A stretch of DNA of 64,000 nucleotides from Anaerolineales bacterium (GCA_020634875.1 JACKAX010000015.1:1-64000); one strand, 5' to 3'; positions 33,269 through 43,233 are shown, numbered from the stretch's first letter. Notes: a model not told the origin generated them from the letters alone. Translations and numbers: made by a program.

Positions 33269-34135
33269 ATGAATTACTCTTTTCCCCGTTACCTCGCCGC
33301 GAAAAAAACCATAGACGACCGCGCCCTCAACCAGCACGTGTGGGATACCATGACCCGCGCGGTTTCGCCCGCCGCGCCGGGCGAACCGCTTCGCATCCTC
33401 GAAGTGGGGTGTGGCATCGGCACGATGTTCGAGCGTTTGTCGGAACGCGGTTTTCCGATCCCTTTTACCTACACTGGCATTGACGCTTCCCCTGAAAATA
33501 TCACCTCCGCCCGCGTACGTTTCCTGCCTACTACTGATCATTCACCACTTACGCCCTACTTCCTCCTTGCTGATCTTTTCGCCCTCCCTCCCGAAATTCT
33601 CCCTGCTTCCTTTGACCTCCTCCTCGCGCATGCCGTGCTCGATCTCCTTGACCTCTCGCGCGCATTACCGCACCTCTTTCGCTATTTGCGCCCTGGTGGC
33701 GTTTTCTACTTTACGCTTAACTTTGATGGAGAAACCATCTTTCAACCCGAACATCCCCTCGATCCGCTCATCCTCGCCCTCTATCACCGCACAATGGATG
33801 AACGTCTGACGGAAGGGGTGCCCTCGGGGGATAGCCGCACCGGACGCCATCTGTTCGCCCACCTGCAAAACTCGGGGGCAGAAATTCTCGCGGCGGGTAG
33901 TTCAGATTGGGTGGTATTCCCCGGCGCAATGGGGTATCCAGGTGATGAAGCTTATTTTCTGCATCATATCCTCCATTTTTTTGAGCAGTCTTTATCCGGA
34001 TATTCGGAATTACCAGAAAATCAGCTGCTTGCTTGGCTTGAAACCAGACATGGGCAAATTACCCGAAAAGAATTGGTATTCTTAGCCCATCAGTTGGATT
34101 TTGCGGGAACGGTGCAGCAGTTTGGGATTTCATGA
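33269..34135 (+). CDS. Class I SAM-dependent methyltransferase
   Basis: A 288-residue methyltransferase from the ATG at 33269. Motif I is ILEVGCGIGTMFERL; motif II/III regions follow (YTGIDASPENITSARVRF, FDLLLAHAVLDLLDL, LRPGGVFYFTLNF). The methyl acceptor is unknown. No ribosome site is visible, since a terminator hairpin ends seven bases upstream; translation may rely on read-through or a leaderless message. The stretch TTDHSPLTPYF is encoded by an AGTGATAAGTG-type repeat (about 33533-33562), so the repeat seems to have entered the gene in frame. Confidence 0.85.
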   Translation: MNYSFPRYLAAKKTIDDRALNQHVWDTMTRAVSPAAPGEPLRILEVGCGIGTMFERLSERGFPIPFTYTGIDASPENITSARVRFLPTTDHSPLTPYFLLADLFALPPEILPASFDLLLAHAVLDLLDLSRALPHLFRYLRPGGVFYFTLNFDGETIFQPEHPLDPLILALYHRTMDERLTEGVPSGDSRTGRHLFAHLQNSGAEILAAGSSDWVVFPGAMGYPGDEAYFLHHILHFFEQSLSGYSELPENQLLAWLETRHGQITRKELVFLAHQLDFAGTVQQFGIS

Positions 34136-34175
34136 TCGTAGGATCAAATCGTTATCGCCTTTATTGTGTTATGTT

Positions 34176-34209
34176 TTGGTAAATACCGTTTTTACCTTGT
34201 TGGTAAATA
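34176..34209 (+). promoter_or_regulatory. TTGGTAAATA direct repeat, possible operator
   Basis: Two identical copies of TTGGTAAATA (34176-34185 and 34200-34209) 24 bases apart, 48 bases before the first helical-repeat gene. They may be a regulator site; nothing else of note is in this gap. Confidence 0.35.
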
Positions 34210-34256
34210 TTCCTCAGGGGCGAATCTGATCAAGTTGGTGAGCAAAGGAGAAATTG

Positions 34257-36419
34257 ATGGCTGATGAAACACCTGTTGAGAGTGTAAATAGTTTAGTATC
34301 TCGTCTTTTATCAAAGCAAATTTCTACCAAAGAGAGGGAAAACTTGCTCAAAAATCTAACAGCCCTTGCCAGCAAGTTAGATGATAGTATGGAATACCTG
34401 CTCAATTTAGGAAACCAGGGGAATGACGAAGAAAGATTATTTGCGCTACGTATTGTTTTACCCATTTTATTTAAAGAGGAAATGGAAGGGGAAAAAAATC
34501 CTAAGGCAAAAGGGCAATCTGAAAAAGAAGACAAAAATAAAAAAATAAGTTTTGCTGTAGGGATTTATATTGCCTTACTTGGAAAATTTATTTCCAAAGC
34601 ATTTGATGTTTCCGTCGAATATTGTCTGGCTACTTTACAGGAATTCGATAAGGTTCCGTGGTCTATCCAGCGTCAAGTCGTTTTGGTTCCTGTTTTGAAT
34701 GTACTCAAAGAATGTGACAATGCCGAACTGAAACGAGCTTTAGCCGTATGGTTAGGGCAGAAGGTCCAGATGATTGCGGATGATGATGATTTTACGCTTC
34801 ACCGGAGAGTTGGGGACGCATTAACTTATGTCAAAGACAATGAGAAAAATCAAGAAGTCCGTGATAGGGTTAGGGAAGCTCTCAATAAATTCTGGGAACA
34901 ACTGACGAAAGTTCATTTCAAGAATTTGACTGCAATCATTGAGGAATCTGGGGCTACAGACGATGAAAAAACCCAGGCAATTCGCCGGTTATCGCATGTT
35001 AATTCTTTGGGGTCGCGCGAAGCGATGGAATATTTAGTCAAGAAATTAGTTTTGTGGATCGGAACCAAAAAAATACGTCTTGTCGAATTGACCGCAGAAG
35101 CTATCCGGTATAACCGTTATGCCGTTCTTCCTCTAATTGATGAATTTGTGAAAGAGTCCCGTAAGCAGGAGGCTGTGCGCGATGGTTTTCAGGATACTTT
35201 TGCAAGAGTAGTTCAAAGATTTCAAGGCGTAAGGAAAATGGAGTACGAGGCTGGTGAAGGCGACGATCTTGAAGAGGAAGACCCCACTTTGAAGAATTTA
35301 CGGATACGGAGACGTATCGCCCGCCAACTGGCGGATATGAGCGATCCCAGATTCTTTGATGAGGTGGAGGAACTACAAGAAGGAAATAAAGATGCCTTGC
35401 GAAAACATGCGATACCAGCTCTTGCTCGGCAACTTCCTGTTGAAGATGATATCGAAATTCTTGAGGATATGGTACGTATTTTGGGGTACACGAGTGAAGG
35501 GACTACCAGCGGAAGGGAAGCTATTGATGCACTAGCCCGGGCAGTGGTTGGCGTGGATCGTACCTTGAATGCTCGGCGAAGACTGCTCGATGAATACTAC
35601 TTAAAACCATCCAAGGCGCAAAGTGAAAATGCCGCGAATATTTTGGATAAAGCTATTACTGAAGCCCGACGCAACCTCAGAATTCTTCAGGGCTTGAACA
35701 TTCTCGTTTTTATCGTGGGACTATCCATATTTTTTGGCGGGTTTGTCATCAGCATGATCAATCAGGATGCGGCGACACGGCTGGCTTCCGCATTAACCTC
35801 CGTGGGGGGCCTGGCAGGAATTGTTTTTCAACTCGTCCGTCGCCCTCTGGACCGAATTCAGAATTCGATGGCCAACTTGGTACAAATGGAAACCGCGTTT
35901 ACAAGTTTTATTTGGGAGCAGGGGCTTAATAGTACATATATCCAAAGCCAGTATGTCTCACAGGGCAAACTTTCCAACGATGATATTGATGAGACGATTT
36001 TTCGTTCCCAAAAGACAATGGCTTTAACCATGGAACTGGTGGCGATACACGCCGAAACCGGAGTTCCTAATTTAGTCACGAGAATTCATAATTTAGAACC
36101 GGTGAATGGAGTGCCAGAAAGTGAGGTGGTTATTCATGGACAAAACCTGGATGGTGATACAGCACACTATAAAAAAGTCAAGGATGGTTTATTGGCTATC
36201 AACCATATTCCTGTCAATGGAAACAGTGTTTTAGCCTGGAATGCAGATAGTGTAAAAATACATATTCCCAAAGAAGTTCAGGGTGAGTTGGTCTGGATAA
36301 GTCTATTTGTAGATGGGATGGAAACCAACGCTTTGCCATTCCAAATTCTTCGCCATCAGAATGATGAATCGTCAGATGCCTCGATAACGAATTTGTCAGA
36401 GGAGACTAAAAATGAGTGA
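34257..36419 (+). CDS. HEAT-like / two-helix membrane / TIG-like protein A
   Basis: A 720-residue protein; AAAGGAG lies six bases before the ATG at 34257. Residues 1-470 are all-helical and charged, with HEAT-like repeats (RRIARQLADMSDPRFFDEVEEL, LRKHAIPALARQLPVEDD). A membrane hairpin follows: helix 1 about 477-502 (ILVFIVGLSIFFGGFVISM) and helix 2 about 510-530, with a short turn, so both ends should lie on the same, probably cytoplasmic, side. A conserved helical block (PLDRIQNSMANLVQMETAF) leads to a C-terminal beta domain with TIG-like pattern (INxLEPVNG...VVIHGQNL) ending ISLFVDGMETNALPFQIL. No family could be assigned. The gene is A+T-richer than its neighbours and overlaps its paralogue by eight bases. 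Confidence 0.8.
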   Translation: MADETPVESVNSLVSRLLSKQISTKERENLLKNLTALASKLDDSMEYLLNLGNQGNDEERLFALRIVLPILFKEEMEGEKNPKAKGQSEKEDKNKKISFAVGIYIALLGKFISKAFDVSVEYCLATLQEFDKVPWSIQRQVVLVPVLNVLKECDNAELKRALAVWLGQKVQMIADDDDFTLHRRVGDALTYVKDNEKNQEVRDRVREALNKFWEQLTKVHFKNLTAIIEESGATDDEKTQAIRRLSHVNSLGSREAMEYLVKKLVLWIGTKKIRLVELTAEAIRYNRYAVLPLIDEFVKESRKQEAVRDGFQDTFARVVQRFQGVRKMEYEAGEGDDLEEEDPTLKNLRIRRRIARQLADMSDPRFFDEVEELQEGNKDALRKHAIPALARQLPVEDDIEILEDMVRILGYTSEGTTSGREAIDALARAVVGVDRTLNARRRLLDEYYLKPSKAQSENAANILDKAITEARRNLRILQGLNILVFIVGLSIFFGGFVISMINQDAATRLASALTSVGGLAGIVFQLVRRPLDRIQNSMANLVQMETAFTSFIWEQGLNSTYIQSQYVSQGKLSNDDIDETIFRSQKTMALTMELVAIHAETGVPNLVTRIHNLEPVNGVPESEVVIHGQNLDGDTAHYKKVKDGLLAINHIPVNGNSVLAWNADSVKIHIPKEVQGELVWISLFVDGMETNALPFQILRHQNDESSDASITNLSEETKNE

Positions 36420-38721
36420 CAGTATTTCAATCTCTCCAAAAGACCAGGATTTTCCGCAACCTCAAACGAATTCCTCTAAACAGTTAACAGAGGAGATATG
36501 TGCTTTATTATTGAAAATAGAGGGACAAAATGTAGATGAAGGTCAAGAAGTTCAATTAATTGTTGACCTGGGTGCAGCGGGTCAGGAAACAACCCTCGAA
36601 TCCGAAAAGAAAAGAATTCGAGATGTCTTACTCAGAAGAGCGAATGCTAATTCCTATCGCGTCCGGCGAAATGCTTTGAAATACACCTTTGCCGTTATGA
36701 AAACCATGGAATATTTTGTGGTTGATCAAAAAATTGACCTGACGAGATTGACAGTTCGACGACGTGCACAGATCGGCAAATTTTTGGAGAAAGCAGATAA
36801 TTTTGAAGAGTATCAAACCGCCTTAGATCGTTTCGACCAAACAACTTGGAAAAGCCAAAAGGAGATCGTTCTCAAACAAGTTCTAAAAGTGTTGAAGGAA
36901 GACGAGGTATCAGAAATTCGTCAGGCTTCCGCGGATTGGTTGGGAAATAATGCAGAAAAACTCGTCACCCTGGCTGAAAATGACTATTTCACCTATAAAA
37001 CGATTGCGGACGCGTTGGAAATCGCTCGGAGAAAAGCGGCCCATCGGGCGTACATCGAAGATGAAGTCAATAGCATAAAATCTGCCCAGCATAAATTGTG
37101 GGATGAACTTTACAAGCAATCGTACTATAAGCACCTCAATATTATTAAGAGCGGAACCTCTGCTTCCGATGAGGAAGATGCGAGTGAGAATTTATACGCC
37201 GATGAACGCACCACCGCAATCTTTAAAATGGGCGAGGAAAGTACTTTGGGGTCACGCGAAGCAATCCGCGAACTGGTTGAGCAGTGGGTGAAGTGGATCA
37301 GGGACGATAAAGAGCCACACCTTGTCGAATTTACAGCAGAAACATTACGATTCAACCGTTTTTCAGTTTTAGCGCTCATCGAGCAATTAGGAAAAAAAAC
37401 GGTGCCGCACAATTTAATTCGTGATCCGCAAGAAATCAGACAACTTAATCGCAAATGGGAAACTGCGGCCCAAAACGGGAGCCGGATTGCAAAATATGAA
37501 ATCCTTGCGGTGGACTGGTGTAAAGAAAAATTCCGTCTCTTAAATGAATTGGAATTACACGAATTAGATCAATGGCTTTCTCTCCGTGAAGAAGATGATC
37601 CACATAACCCTAGCGCAGAACTCGTAGAATTAGTTATCGAAAGCCGGAAAGTTATCCAAAACGATTTTGCAAAGAACTTGAGGGTCCGGCAAAGGATTGC
37701 CAGACAATTAGCCGATATGAGTGATCCGGGATATTTTGAAGACCAGGATGCCACCTGGCAACGCATTCGTAAAGAACTACGAAAGCACGCTGTACCAGTA
37801 GTGGCCCGGCTCTTACGCACGGAGGATGACCCCGAAATTCGAGAAAGTATGGGACGCATGTTGGGGTACACCGGGGGGCAGGAAGCCATTGATACGCTTG
37901 TCCTGGCAGTCATCGGTGATGAAAAGAAACGAACCGAACGTCAGGATCTCTTAACGGAACATTACCTCGAGCCTGCCCGCGATAGGAGCCAACAGGCCGC
38001 CAATATTCTTCAAGGCGCAATTGATGAAGCGAAACAAACGATCCGGATTCTCCAGACGATGAATATTGCGACTTTAATTGTCGGCTTATCCATCGTAGTT
38101 GTAGGCATCCTCATTAGTATGACAAATGAATCGCCGGGCCTACAAGCCTTGGGGGGGCTATCCTCGGTAGGTGGCTTTGGTTGGGTTATTTTTCAACTGG
38201 TCAATGCTCCCTTGGATCGCATCCAAAATGCAATGGCCAACCTCGTTCAACTCGAAACCGCCTTTATCAATTACATTTGGGAATTGAATCTAAATGGGAC
38301 ATACATTCAAAGCCGGTATGTCTCTGAAGGCAAACTTCAAAGCGATGAAATTAAGAGCACTACCGAACGTATCGAAAAATCCATGCAATTGACCATGAAT
38401 CTGGTCGCCAGGCATACCGAAGAAGGCACTCATCAACAGGTAACGAGGATCAACAAAATCGAACCCGCAGCTGGTTCATCCAAAGAAGAAATTACGCTCC
38501 ATGGACAGTACTTGGTCGGCGATATTAAACAGAAAAAAGAACGTAACGGCATGGTAGGGATCAATCACCAATTAGCTTCCTCCAAATGCATTGCGGCTTG
38601 GGATGAATATCAAGTAAAAGTCAAACTAAGTGAAATTTCCCTTGCCAATGGTGTTATTTGGATCAGTTTATTCGTGGATGGGATGGAAACGAATGCACTT
38701 CCCTATCACGTACAGGCTTAA
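36412..38721 (+). CDS. HEAT-like / two-helix membrane / TIG-like protein B
   Basis: A 769-residue paralogue of the preceding protein, with GAGGAG before the ATG. Same order: long helical region (about 1-540, including RQRIARQLADMSDPGYFED and LRKHAVPVVARLLRTEDD), membrane hairpin (about 547-571 and 578-600), the block PLDRIQNAMANLVQLETAF, and the TIG-like end with WISLFVDGMETNALPYHV. The hairpin and C-terminal parts are best conserved between the two; the N-terminal halves differ, as expected if they see different partners. Coupled translation suggests a heteromeric complex. No enzyme motif is visible; a sensor or pore role is possible but speculative. Confidence 0.8.
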   Translation: MSDSISISPKDQDFPQPQTNSSKQLTEEICALLLKIEGQNVDEGQEVQLIVDLGAAGQETTLESEKKRIRDVLLRRANANSYRVRRNALKYTFAVMKTMEYFVVDQKIDLTRLTVRRRAQIGKFLEKADNFEEYQTALDRFDQTTWKSQKEIVLKQVLKVLKEDEVSEIRQASADWLGNNAEKLVTLAENDYFTYKTIADALEIARRKAAHRAYIEDEVNSIKSAQHKLWDELYKQSYYKHLNIIKSGTSASDEEDASENLYADERTTAIFKMGEESTLGSREAIRELVEQWVKWIRDDKEPHLVEFTAETLRFNRFSVLALIEQLGKKTVPHNLIRDPQEIRQLNRKWETAAQNGSRIAKYEILAVDWCKEKFRLLNELELHELDQWLSLREEDDPHNPSAELVELVIESRKVIQNDFAKNLRVRQRIARQLADMSDPGYFEDQDATWQRIRKELRKHAVPVVARLLRTEDDPEIRESMGRMLGYTGGQEAIDTLVLAVIGDEKKRTERQDLLTEHYLEPARDRSQQAANILQGAIDEAKQTIRILQTMNIATLIVGLSIVVVGILISMTNESPGLQALGGLSSVGGFGWVIFQLVNAPLDRIQNAMANLVQLETAFINYIWELNLNGTYIQSRYVSEGKLQSDEIKSTTERIEKSMQLTMNLVARHTEEGTHQQVTRINKIEPAAGSSKEEITLHGQYLVGDIKQKKERNGMVGINHQLASSKCIAAWDEYQVKVKLSEISLANGVIWISLFVDGMETNALPYHVQA

Positions 38722-38794
38722 CCAAAGATATGCGAAAACATTTATTTTTTAGAATCACTGACCGAAATCTCAAATTTCTTTTTTAGGTGTCATC

Positions 38795-39442
38795 ATGAAA
38801 AAAGCCCTCATGGTTTGGGGTGGCTGGGAAGGCCACGAACCCCAGAAATGTGTTGAATTCTTTACGCCCCTCCTTCAAGCAGAGGGTTACGAAGTCGAAA
38901 TCTCTGATACCCTCGATGCCTACCTTGACCCAGAAAAAATGCAAAATTACGCCCTCGTCTCGCAAGTTTGGACAATGGGAACCATCACCCCCCAACAAGA
39001 AAAAGGCTTGCTCGATGCCATTCGTACAGGGGTGGGCTTTGCAGGGTGGCACGGTGGCATGGCCGACGCCTTCCGCACCAACACGGAATACCAATTTATG
39101 GTTGGCGGGCAGTGGGTCGCACATCCGGGCGGAATCATTGACTATCGCGTGCAAATTACCCGCCCCGATGACCCTATCACGGTTGGTCTCAAAAACTTCA
39201 CCATGCACAGCGAGCAATACTATATGCATGTTGATCCCTCCAATGAAGTTCTCGCTACCACCACTTTCGACAATCGCTACCTGGATTGGATTGACGGTGT
39301 CGTCATGCCCGTCGTTTGGAAACGACGCTGGGGCCAGGGCAAAGTTTTTTACTGCTCCCTCGGCCACATTGCCCAAGACTTTGAAATCCCCGAAGCCCGC
39401 GAAATCGTCCGCCGGGGTATGTTGTGGGCTAGCCGATTATGA
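38795..39442 (+). CDS. ThuA-domain protein
   Basis: A 215-residue protein of the ThuA (trehalose utilisation, glutamine-amidotransferase-like) family: [13 protein letters not shown] at the start, [14 protein letters not shown] and [20 protein letters not shown]. The family is linked to sugar and keto-sugar metabolism, with no agreed reaction for this subgroup. Its stop overlaps the start of the Gfo/Idh gene (ATGA), so the two are co-translated and probably act on the same sugar derivative. Confidence 0.88.
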   Translation: MKKALMVWGGWEGHEPQKCVEFFTPLLQAEGYEVEISDTLDAYLDPEKMQNYALVSQVWTMGTITPQQEKGLLDAIRTGVGFAGWHGGMADAFRTNTEYQFMVGGQWVAHPGGIIDYRVQITRPDDPITVGLKNFTMHSEQYYMHVDPSNEVLATTTFDNRYLDWIDGVVMPVVWKRRWGQGKVFYCSLGHIAQDFEIPEAREIVRRGMLWASRL

Positions 39443-40488
39443 CCGCTAAAATTGGTATCCTTGGCTGTGGCAATGTGAACCGCCTGTATGGTGAAACGTT
39501 TCCCCGCCTCCCCAACCTCCACGTCAGCGCCTGCGCGGACCTCGACCGCGTCGCTGCGGAGAAACTTGCCGCGCGGCAAGGTATCCCCCGCGTCATCTCC
39601 CCCGCCGAACTCCTCACAGATCCCGAAGTCGAAATCATCCTCAACCTCACAACTCCCAGTTCTCACGCAGAAATTGCTCTCGCGGCCCTCGATGCGGGCA
39701 AACACGTCTATAACGAAAAGCCTCTCGCACTCTCGAGAGAAGATGGCCGCAAAATCGTCGAAACCGCCCGCACTAAAAATCTGCTCGTTGGCTGTGCGCC
39801 AGATACGTTTTTAGGCGCGGGAATTCAAACCTGCAAAAAGTTGATTGATGATGGGGAAATCGGTCACCCGGTCGGGGCAACGGCGTTTATGCTTTGTCCG
39901 GGACACGAAAGCTGGCACCCCTCCCCGGAATTCTATTACCAACCCGGCGGTGGGCCGATGTTTGACATGGGGCCATACTATCTCACCGCGTTGATCACTT
40001 TGCTTGGTCCAGCGCGCCGCGTGACCGGATCGGTTTCCACCCCCCGAACTGAAAGGCTGATCAGCAGCCAACCTCGCGCGGGGACAGTAATCCCGGTCGA
40101 GGTGCCTACCCATGTCACAGGCGTGCTGGATTTTGTGAATGGTGCGGTTGCAACGATCATCACCAGTTTCGATATCCATGCCTCGACTCTTCCCCCCATC
40201 GAAATTTATGGCACCGCAGGCAGTCTACGTGTTCCCGATCCAAATACCTTCGGCGGGCCGGTGTACCTGCACCGCGCGGGCGAGCGCAAATGGACGAACG
40301 TGCCACTCACAGGCGGTCCAGTACAGCAAAGCCGGGGTCTCGGATTATCCGAAATGGCGGAGGCGGTTAAGATGGGAAGCAAACACCGTGCGAGCGGAGA
40401 ATTGGCGTTGCATGTGTTGGACATGATGCACGCCATCCACGAATCCTCTGCGAGTGGGCAACATATTTACATTTCTCCACTTGATTGA
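39439..40488 (+). CDS. Gfo/Idh/MocA-family oxidoreductase
   Basis: A 349-residue NAD(P)-dependent dehydrogenase. The N-terminal Rossmann fold is [17 protein letters not shown], and the family motif EKPLALS occurs as [14 protein letters not shown]. The C-terminal half is the usual mixed sheet with [17 protein letters not shown]. It would oxidise a sugar, inositol or related polyol, or reduce a keto-sugar. It is paired with the ThuA gene, a common combination in sugar-use loci. A 26-base perfect hairpin follows and separates it from the convergent group. Confidence 0.9.
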   Translation: MTAKIGILGCGNVNRLYGETFPRLPNLHVSACADLDRVAAEKLAARQGIPRVISPAELLTDPEVEIILNLTTPSSHAEIALAALDAGKHVYNEKPLALSREDGRKIVETARTKNLLVGCAPDTFLGAGIQTCKKLIDDGEIGHPVGATAFMLCPGHESWHPSPEFYYQPGGGPMFDMGPYYLTALITLLGPARRVTGSVSTPRTERLISSQPRAGTVIPVEVPTHVTGVLDFVNGAVATIITSFDIHASTLPPIEIYGTAGSLRVPDPNTFGGPVYLHRAGERKWTNVPLTGGPVQQSRGLGLSEMAEAVKMGSKHRASGELALHVLDMMHAIHESSASGQHIYISPLD

Positions 40489-40550
40489 CCTCTTTTTCAT
40501 GTGAGAAAGCGCGGTAATGTTTTTGGAAGAGGAAATTTGACTTGAACACA

Positions 40551-40608
40551 AAGGGCCAAGCGTTTCACAAAGGTTTAGAAAAAAACCTTTGTGAAACGCT
40601 TGGCCCTT
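40551..40608. terminator. 26-bp perfect hairpin between convergent genes
   Basis: AAGGGCCAAGCGTTTCACAA plus AGGTTT (40551-40576) is matched exactly by its inverse at 40583-40608, with a six-base loop. No long T tract follows. It is unusually long for a terminator and may be a dispersed palindromic element that also stops both transcripts. Confidence 0.7.
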
Positions 40609-40621
40609 GATTATAAATATT

Positions 40622-41020
40622 TTACGGAACTAAAACCGTTGCTTTGCCTTCAATAACGAGCGTACCATCCTGGTTGTAACAGTTGGTGGTGAGGGTGGCG
40701 ATAGGTTTGCCTTCCCGGACGTTGGCAACTTCGACGACAGCTGTGATCGTGTCGCCGAGGAAGACCGGCGCTTTGAAACTGAGTTCCTGCCCGAGGTAGA
40801 TGGTGCCGGGGCCGGGAAGTTGGGTGCCAAGCACGGCGGAGATCAAGCCCGCGACGAGCATCCCGTGGGCGATACGTTTCCCGAACCGGGTAGTTTGGGC
40901 GTAGGTTTCATCGAGATGAACGGGATTGTGATCGCCCGACGCGTCAGCGAATGCGATTACATCCGCTTCAGTAAAGGTTTTGGTAAGAGTGGTTTTTTGT
41001 CCGGGGGTGAGTTGAGACAT
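40622..41020 (-). CDS. MaoC-like (R)-specific enoyl-CoA hydratase
   Basis: A 132-residue single hot-dog domain from the ATG at 41020; twelve upstream codons in the frame look like repeat sequence. The hydratase-2 motif FADASGDHNPVHLDETYA holds the catalytic Asp and His, followed by GKRIAHGMLVAGLISAVLG. It hydrates trans-2-enoyl-CoA to (R)-3-hydroxyacyl-CoA, or acts as a related acyl-thioester enzyme. It is last in a minus-strand group after ppk. Confidence 0.88.
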   Translation of the reverse strand: MSQLTPGQKTTLTKTFTEADVIAFADASGDHNPVHLDETYAQTTRFGKRIAHGMLVAGLISAVLGTQLPGPGTIYLGQELSFKAPVFLGDTITAVVEVANVREGKPIATLTTNCYNQDGTLVIEGKATVLVP

Positions 41021-41059
41021 AGGAGTGGAGGGAGAAGGAGTGGGGAGAAACCTCAAAAA

Positions 41060-43222
41060 TTATCGGTTTTGTCGGCTTTTCATAAACCACTCTTGAACAT
41101 TGAGAGGTTCTTTGCCGTTGGAGCCTGTTTGCGGGCGCACGTACCGTCCGTCGGGGAGCATGATCCGGGTTTTGCGGTTGTCGGCCAGGTATATGGGGAG
41201 AATGTCATCTCGAATGTGGTTGACCATCGAAGTCGGTTCGATGGGGAAGAGGATTTCCACGCGGCGGTCGAGATTCCGACTCATCAGGTCAGCACTGCCC
41301 ATGTACACTTCTTCTTTACCATCGTTTTGGAAGTAGTAGATGCGGCTGTGTTCGAGAAACCTTCCGAGAATACTGGTGACGCGGATATTATCACTCAGGC
41401 CGGGGATACCAGGGCGGAGACTACAAATCCCGCGGACAATCAGATCTATTTTTACGCCCGCTTGAGAAGCCTCATACAAAAGGCGAATCATTTGTTTGTC
41501 CACGATAGAGTTCATTTTAAAGATCAACCGGGCGGGTTTGCCTTTTTGGGCCAGTTCGATTTCTCGCTGAATGAGTTGGGTCATCCGCGCACGGAGGTTG
41601 ATGGGTGCTACCAACATCTTTTGGTAATCTTTTTTGAGTGAATAGCCTGTCAGATAGTTGAAAAGGTCAGAGGCATCTTCCCCCAACGCAGCATCGGCGG
41701 TGAACAAGCCAAAATCTTCGTAAATAGTGGCTGTGATGGCGTTGTAATTCCCGGTCCCGAGGTGGAGATAGCGGCGCATAGTTTCACCCTCGCGGCGAAC
41801 GACAAGTGCGATTTTGGAGTGCGTTTTTAACCCCAACAGCCCGTAAATAACGTGAACGCCTTCGCGCTCCAGCGTGCGTGCCCAACTAATGTTACTTTCT
41901 TCATCGAAACGGGCTTTAAGTTCTACGAGAACGGCGACCTCTTTGCCGTATTCACGGCGGGCTTCCAAAAGGGCATTGACGACTGGGGCATTGCGCCCTA
42001 CCCGGTAAAGAGTTTGTTTGATTGCCACTACATTCGGGTCCCGTGCCGCGCTTTTGATAAAATCTACGACCGGGGAAAAGGAATCGTAGGGGTGATGAAG
42101 CAAAATGTTTTCCCGTTTGATAGCATTGAATAAATTGCCATCGTAGTACTCGCTCCGAAGGGGTTGCGGAAGTCCAGGTTGAAAGGGCTGGTCGCGTAGG
42201 TCGTATCGGTCAATATTAGAGAGGATCATCAAACTTCCCATGCCCAGAGGACTTTCGAGAACGTAGATATCTTTGGTGTCCACTTCCAGATTCTCGATCA
42301 GGATTTCCTTGAGACGTGGGGGCATTTGTTCCTGCACGGCCATGTAGACAATGGAACCAAACCTGCGCTCTCGCACGCTGGCGGTCATAGCTTCCAGGAG
42401 ATCATCTGCCTCTAATTCTTGAATGACCATATCGGCGTTCCGTACAACGCGGAAGGGGTGAGATTCGACAATCTCCATCCCGGGGAACAACCGGTATAGG
42501 TTGGCGGAGATGACCTGGTCAATCCACACGAAGTAGTGGTTATGGGGTACGGTGCCATCGGCGCGGACACTACCGGATGAACGTTTGAGCGGTACAAGCC
42601 GGGGAAGGGCATTGGGGACTTTGATGCGAGCAAACCGTTCTTCGCCATCCTGATCACGGATCATCACGGCCAGATTTAGGCTTAAGTTGGAGATGTGGGG
42701 GAAGGGATGACCAGGGTCTACCGCAAGTGGCGTGAGGGCAGGAAAGATCATTTCTTCGAAGTATTCCTGAACCTGAGTGACCTGTTTGGCGGTGAGGTCG
42801 GCATAATTCAAAATATTGACGCCTGCCTTTTTGAGTTTGGGCATAAGGTCTTTTTGCCAACAGACACGCGCCTCTTGCATCAAACTAAGGGAGAGTTTGC
42901 GGATTGCAGCTAATTGTTCGGCGGGAGTCAGACCGTCGATGGAAAATTCGACTACCCCCGTGTCAATTTGCATTTTCAAGCCGCCTACGCGCACCATGAA
43001 AAACTCGTCCAGAATGCTACTGAAAATCGCAAGAAATTTCACCCGCTCTAGCAAAGGATGCCCCTCGTCCTGAGCTTCTTCTAATACCCGGCGAAATACT
43101 TCGAGCTGGCTGAGTTCGCGATTGATAAATAAATTGGGGTCCTTGAGGTCGTAAACGGTTTTGAGGTCGTCGGGGTTAATCTTTGAATCTTTTGTCTCTT
43201 TGGACGCAATTTCGGGAGCCAT
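41060..43222 (-). CDS. ppk1: Polyphosphate kinase 1
   Basis: A 720-residue PPK1, normal length for the family. It reversibly makes polyphosphate from ATP. Domains: N-terminal (LFINRELSQLEVFRRVLEEA), head, and two catalytic C-terminal domains. The autophosphorylated His is in GLKTHSKIALV near residue 466, and the second catalytic His is in LEHSRIYYF near residue 622. AGGAT precedes the ATG at 43222. It lies 11 bases downstream of the polyphosphate glucokinase gene, so polyphosphate synthesis and its use for sugar phosphorylation are encoded together. Confidence 0.95.
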   Translation of the reverse strand: MAPEIASKETKDSKINPDDLKTVYDLKDPNLFINRELSQLEVFRRVLEEAQDEGHPLLERVKFLAIFSSILDEFFMVRVGGLKMQIDTGVVEFSIDGLTPAEQLAAIRKLSLSLMQEARVCWQKDLMPKLKKAGVNILNYADLTAKQVTQVQEYFEEMIFPALTPLAVDPGHPFPHISNLSLNLAVMIRDQDGEERFARIKVPNALPRLVPLKRSSGSVRADGTVPHNHYFVWIDQVISANLYRLFPGMEIVESHPFRVVRNADMVIQELEADDLLEAMTASVRERRFGSIVYMAVQEQMPPRLKEILIENLEVDTKDIYVLESPLGMGSLMILSNIDRYDLRDQPFQPGLPQPLRSEYYDGNLFNAIKRENILLHHPYDSFSPVVDFIKSAARDPNVVAIKQTLYRVGRNAPVVNALLEARREYGKEVAVLVELKARFDEESNISWARTLEREGVHVIYGLLGLKTHSKIALVVRREGETMRRYLHLGTGNYNAITATIYEDFGLFTADAALGEDASDLFNYLTGYSLKKDYQKMLVAPINLRARMTQLIQREIELAQKGKPARLIFKMNSIVDKQMIRLLYEASQAGVKIDLIVRGICSLRPGIPGLSDNIRVTSILGRFLEHSRIYYFQNDGKEEVYMGSADLMSRNLDRRVEILFPIEPTSMVNHIRDDILPIYLADNRKTRIMLPDGRYVRPQTGSNGKEPLNVQEWFMKSRQNR

Positions 43223-43233
43223 AATTTTTTATC

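Noticed and set aside
40820..41641. A 273-codon plus-strand frame.
   Set aside because: It is antisense to maoC and ppk1, both of which have clear catalytic motifs.
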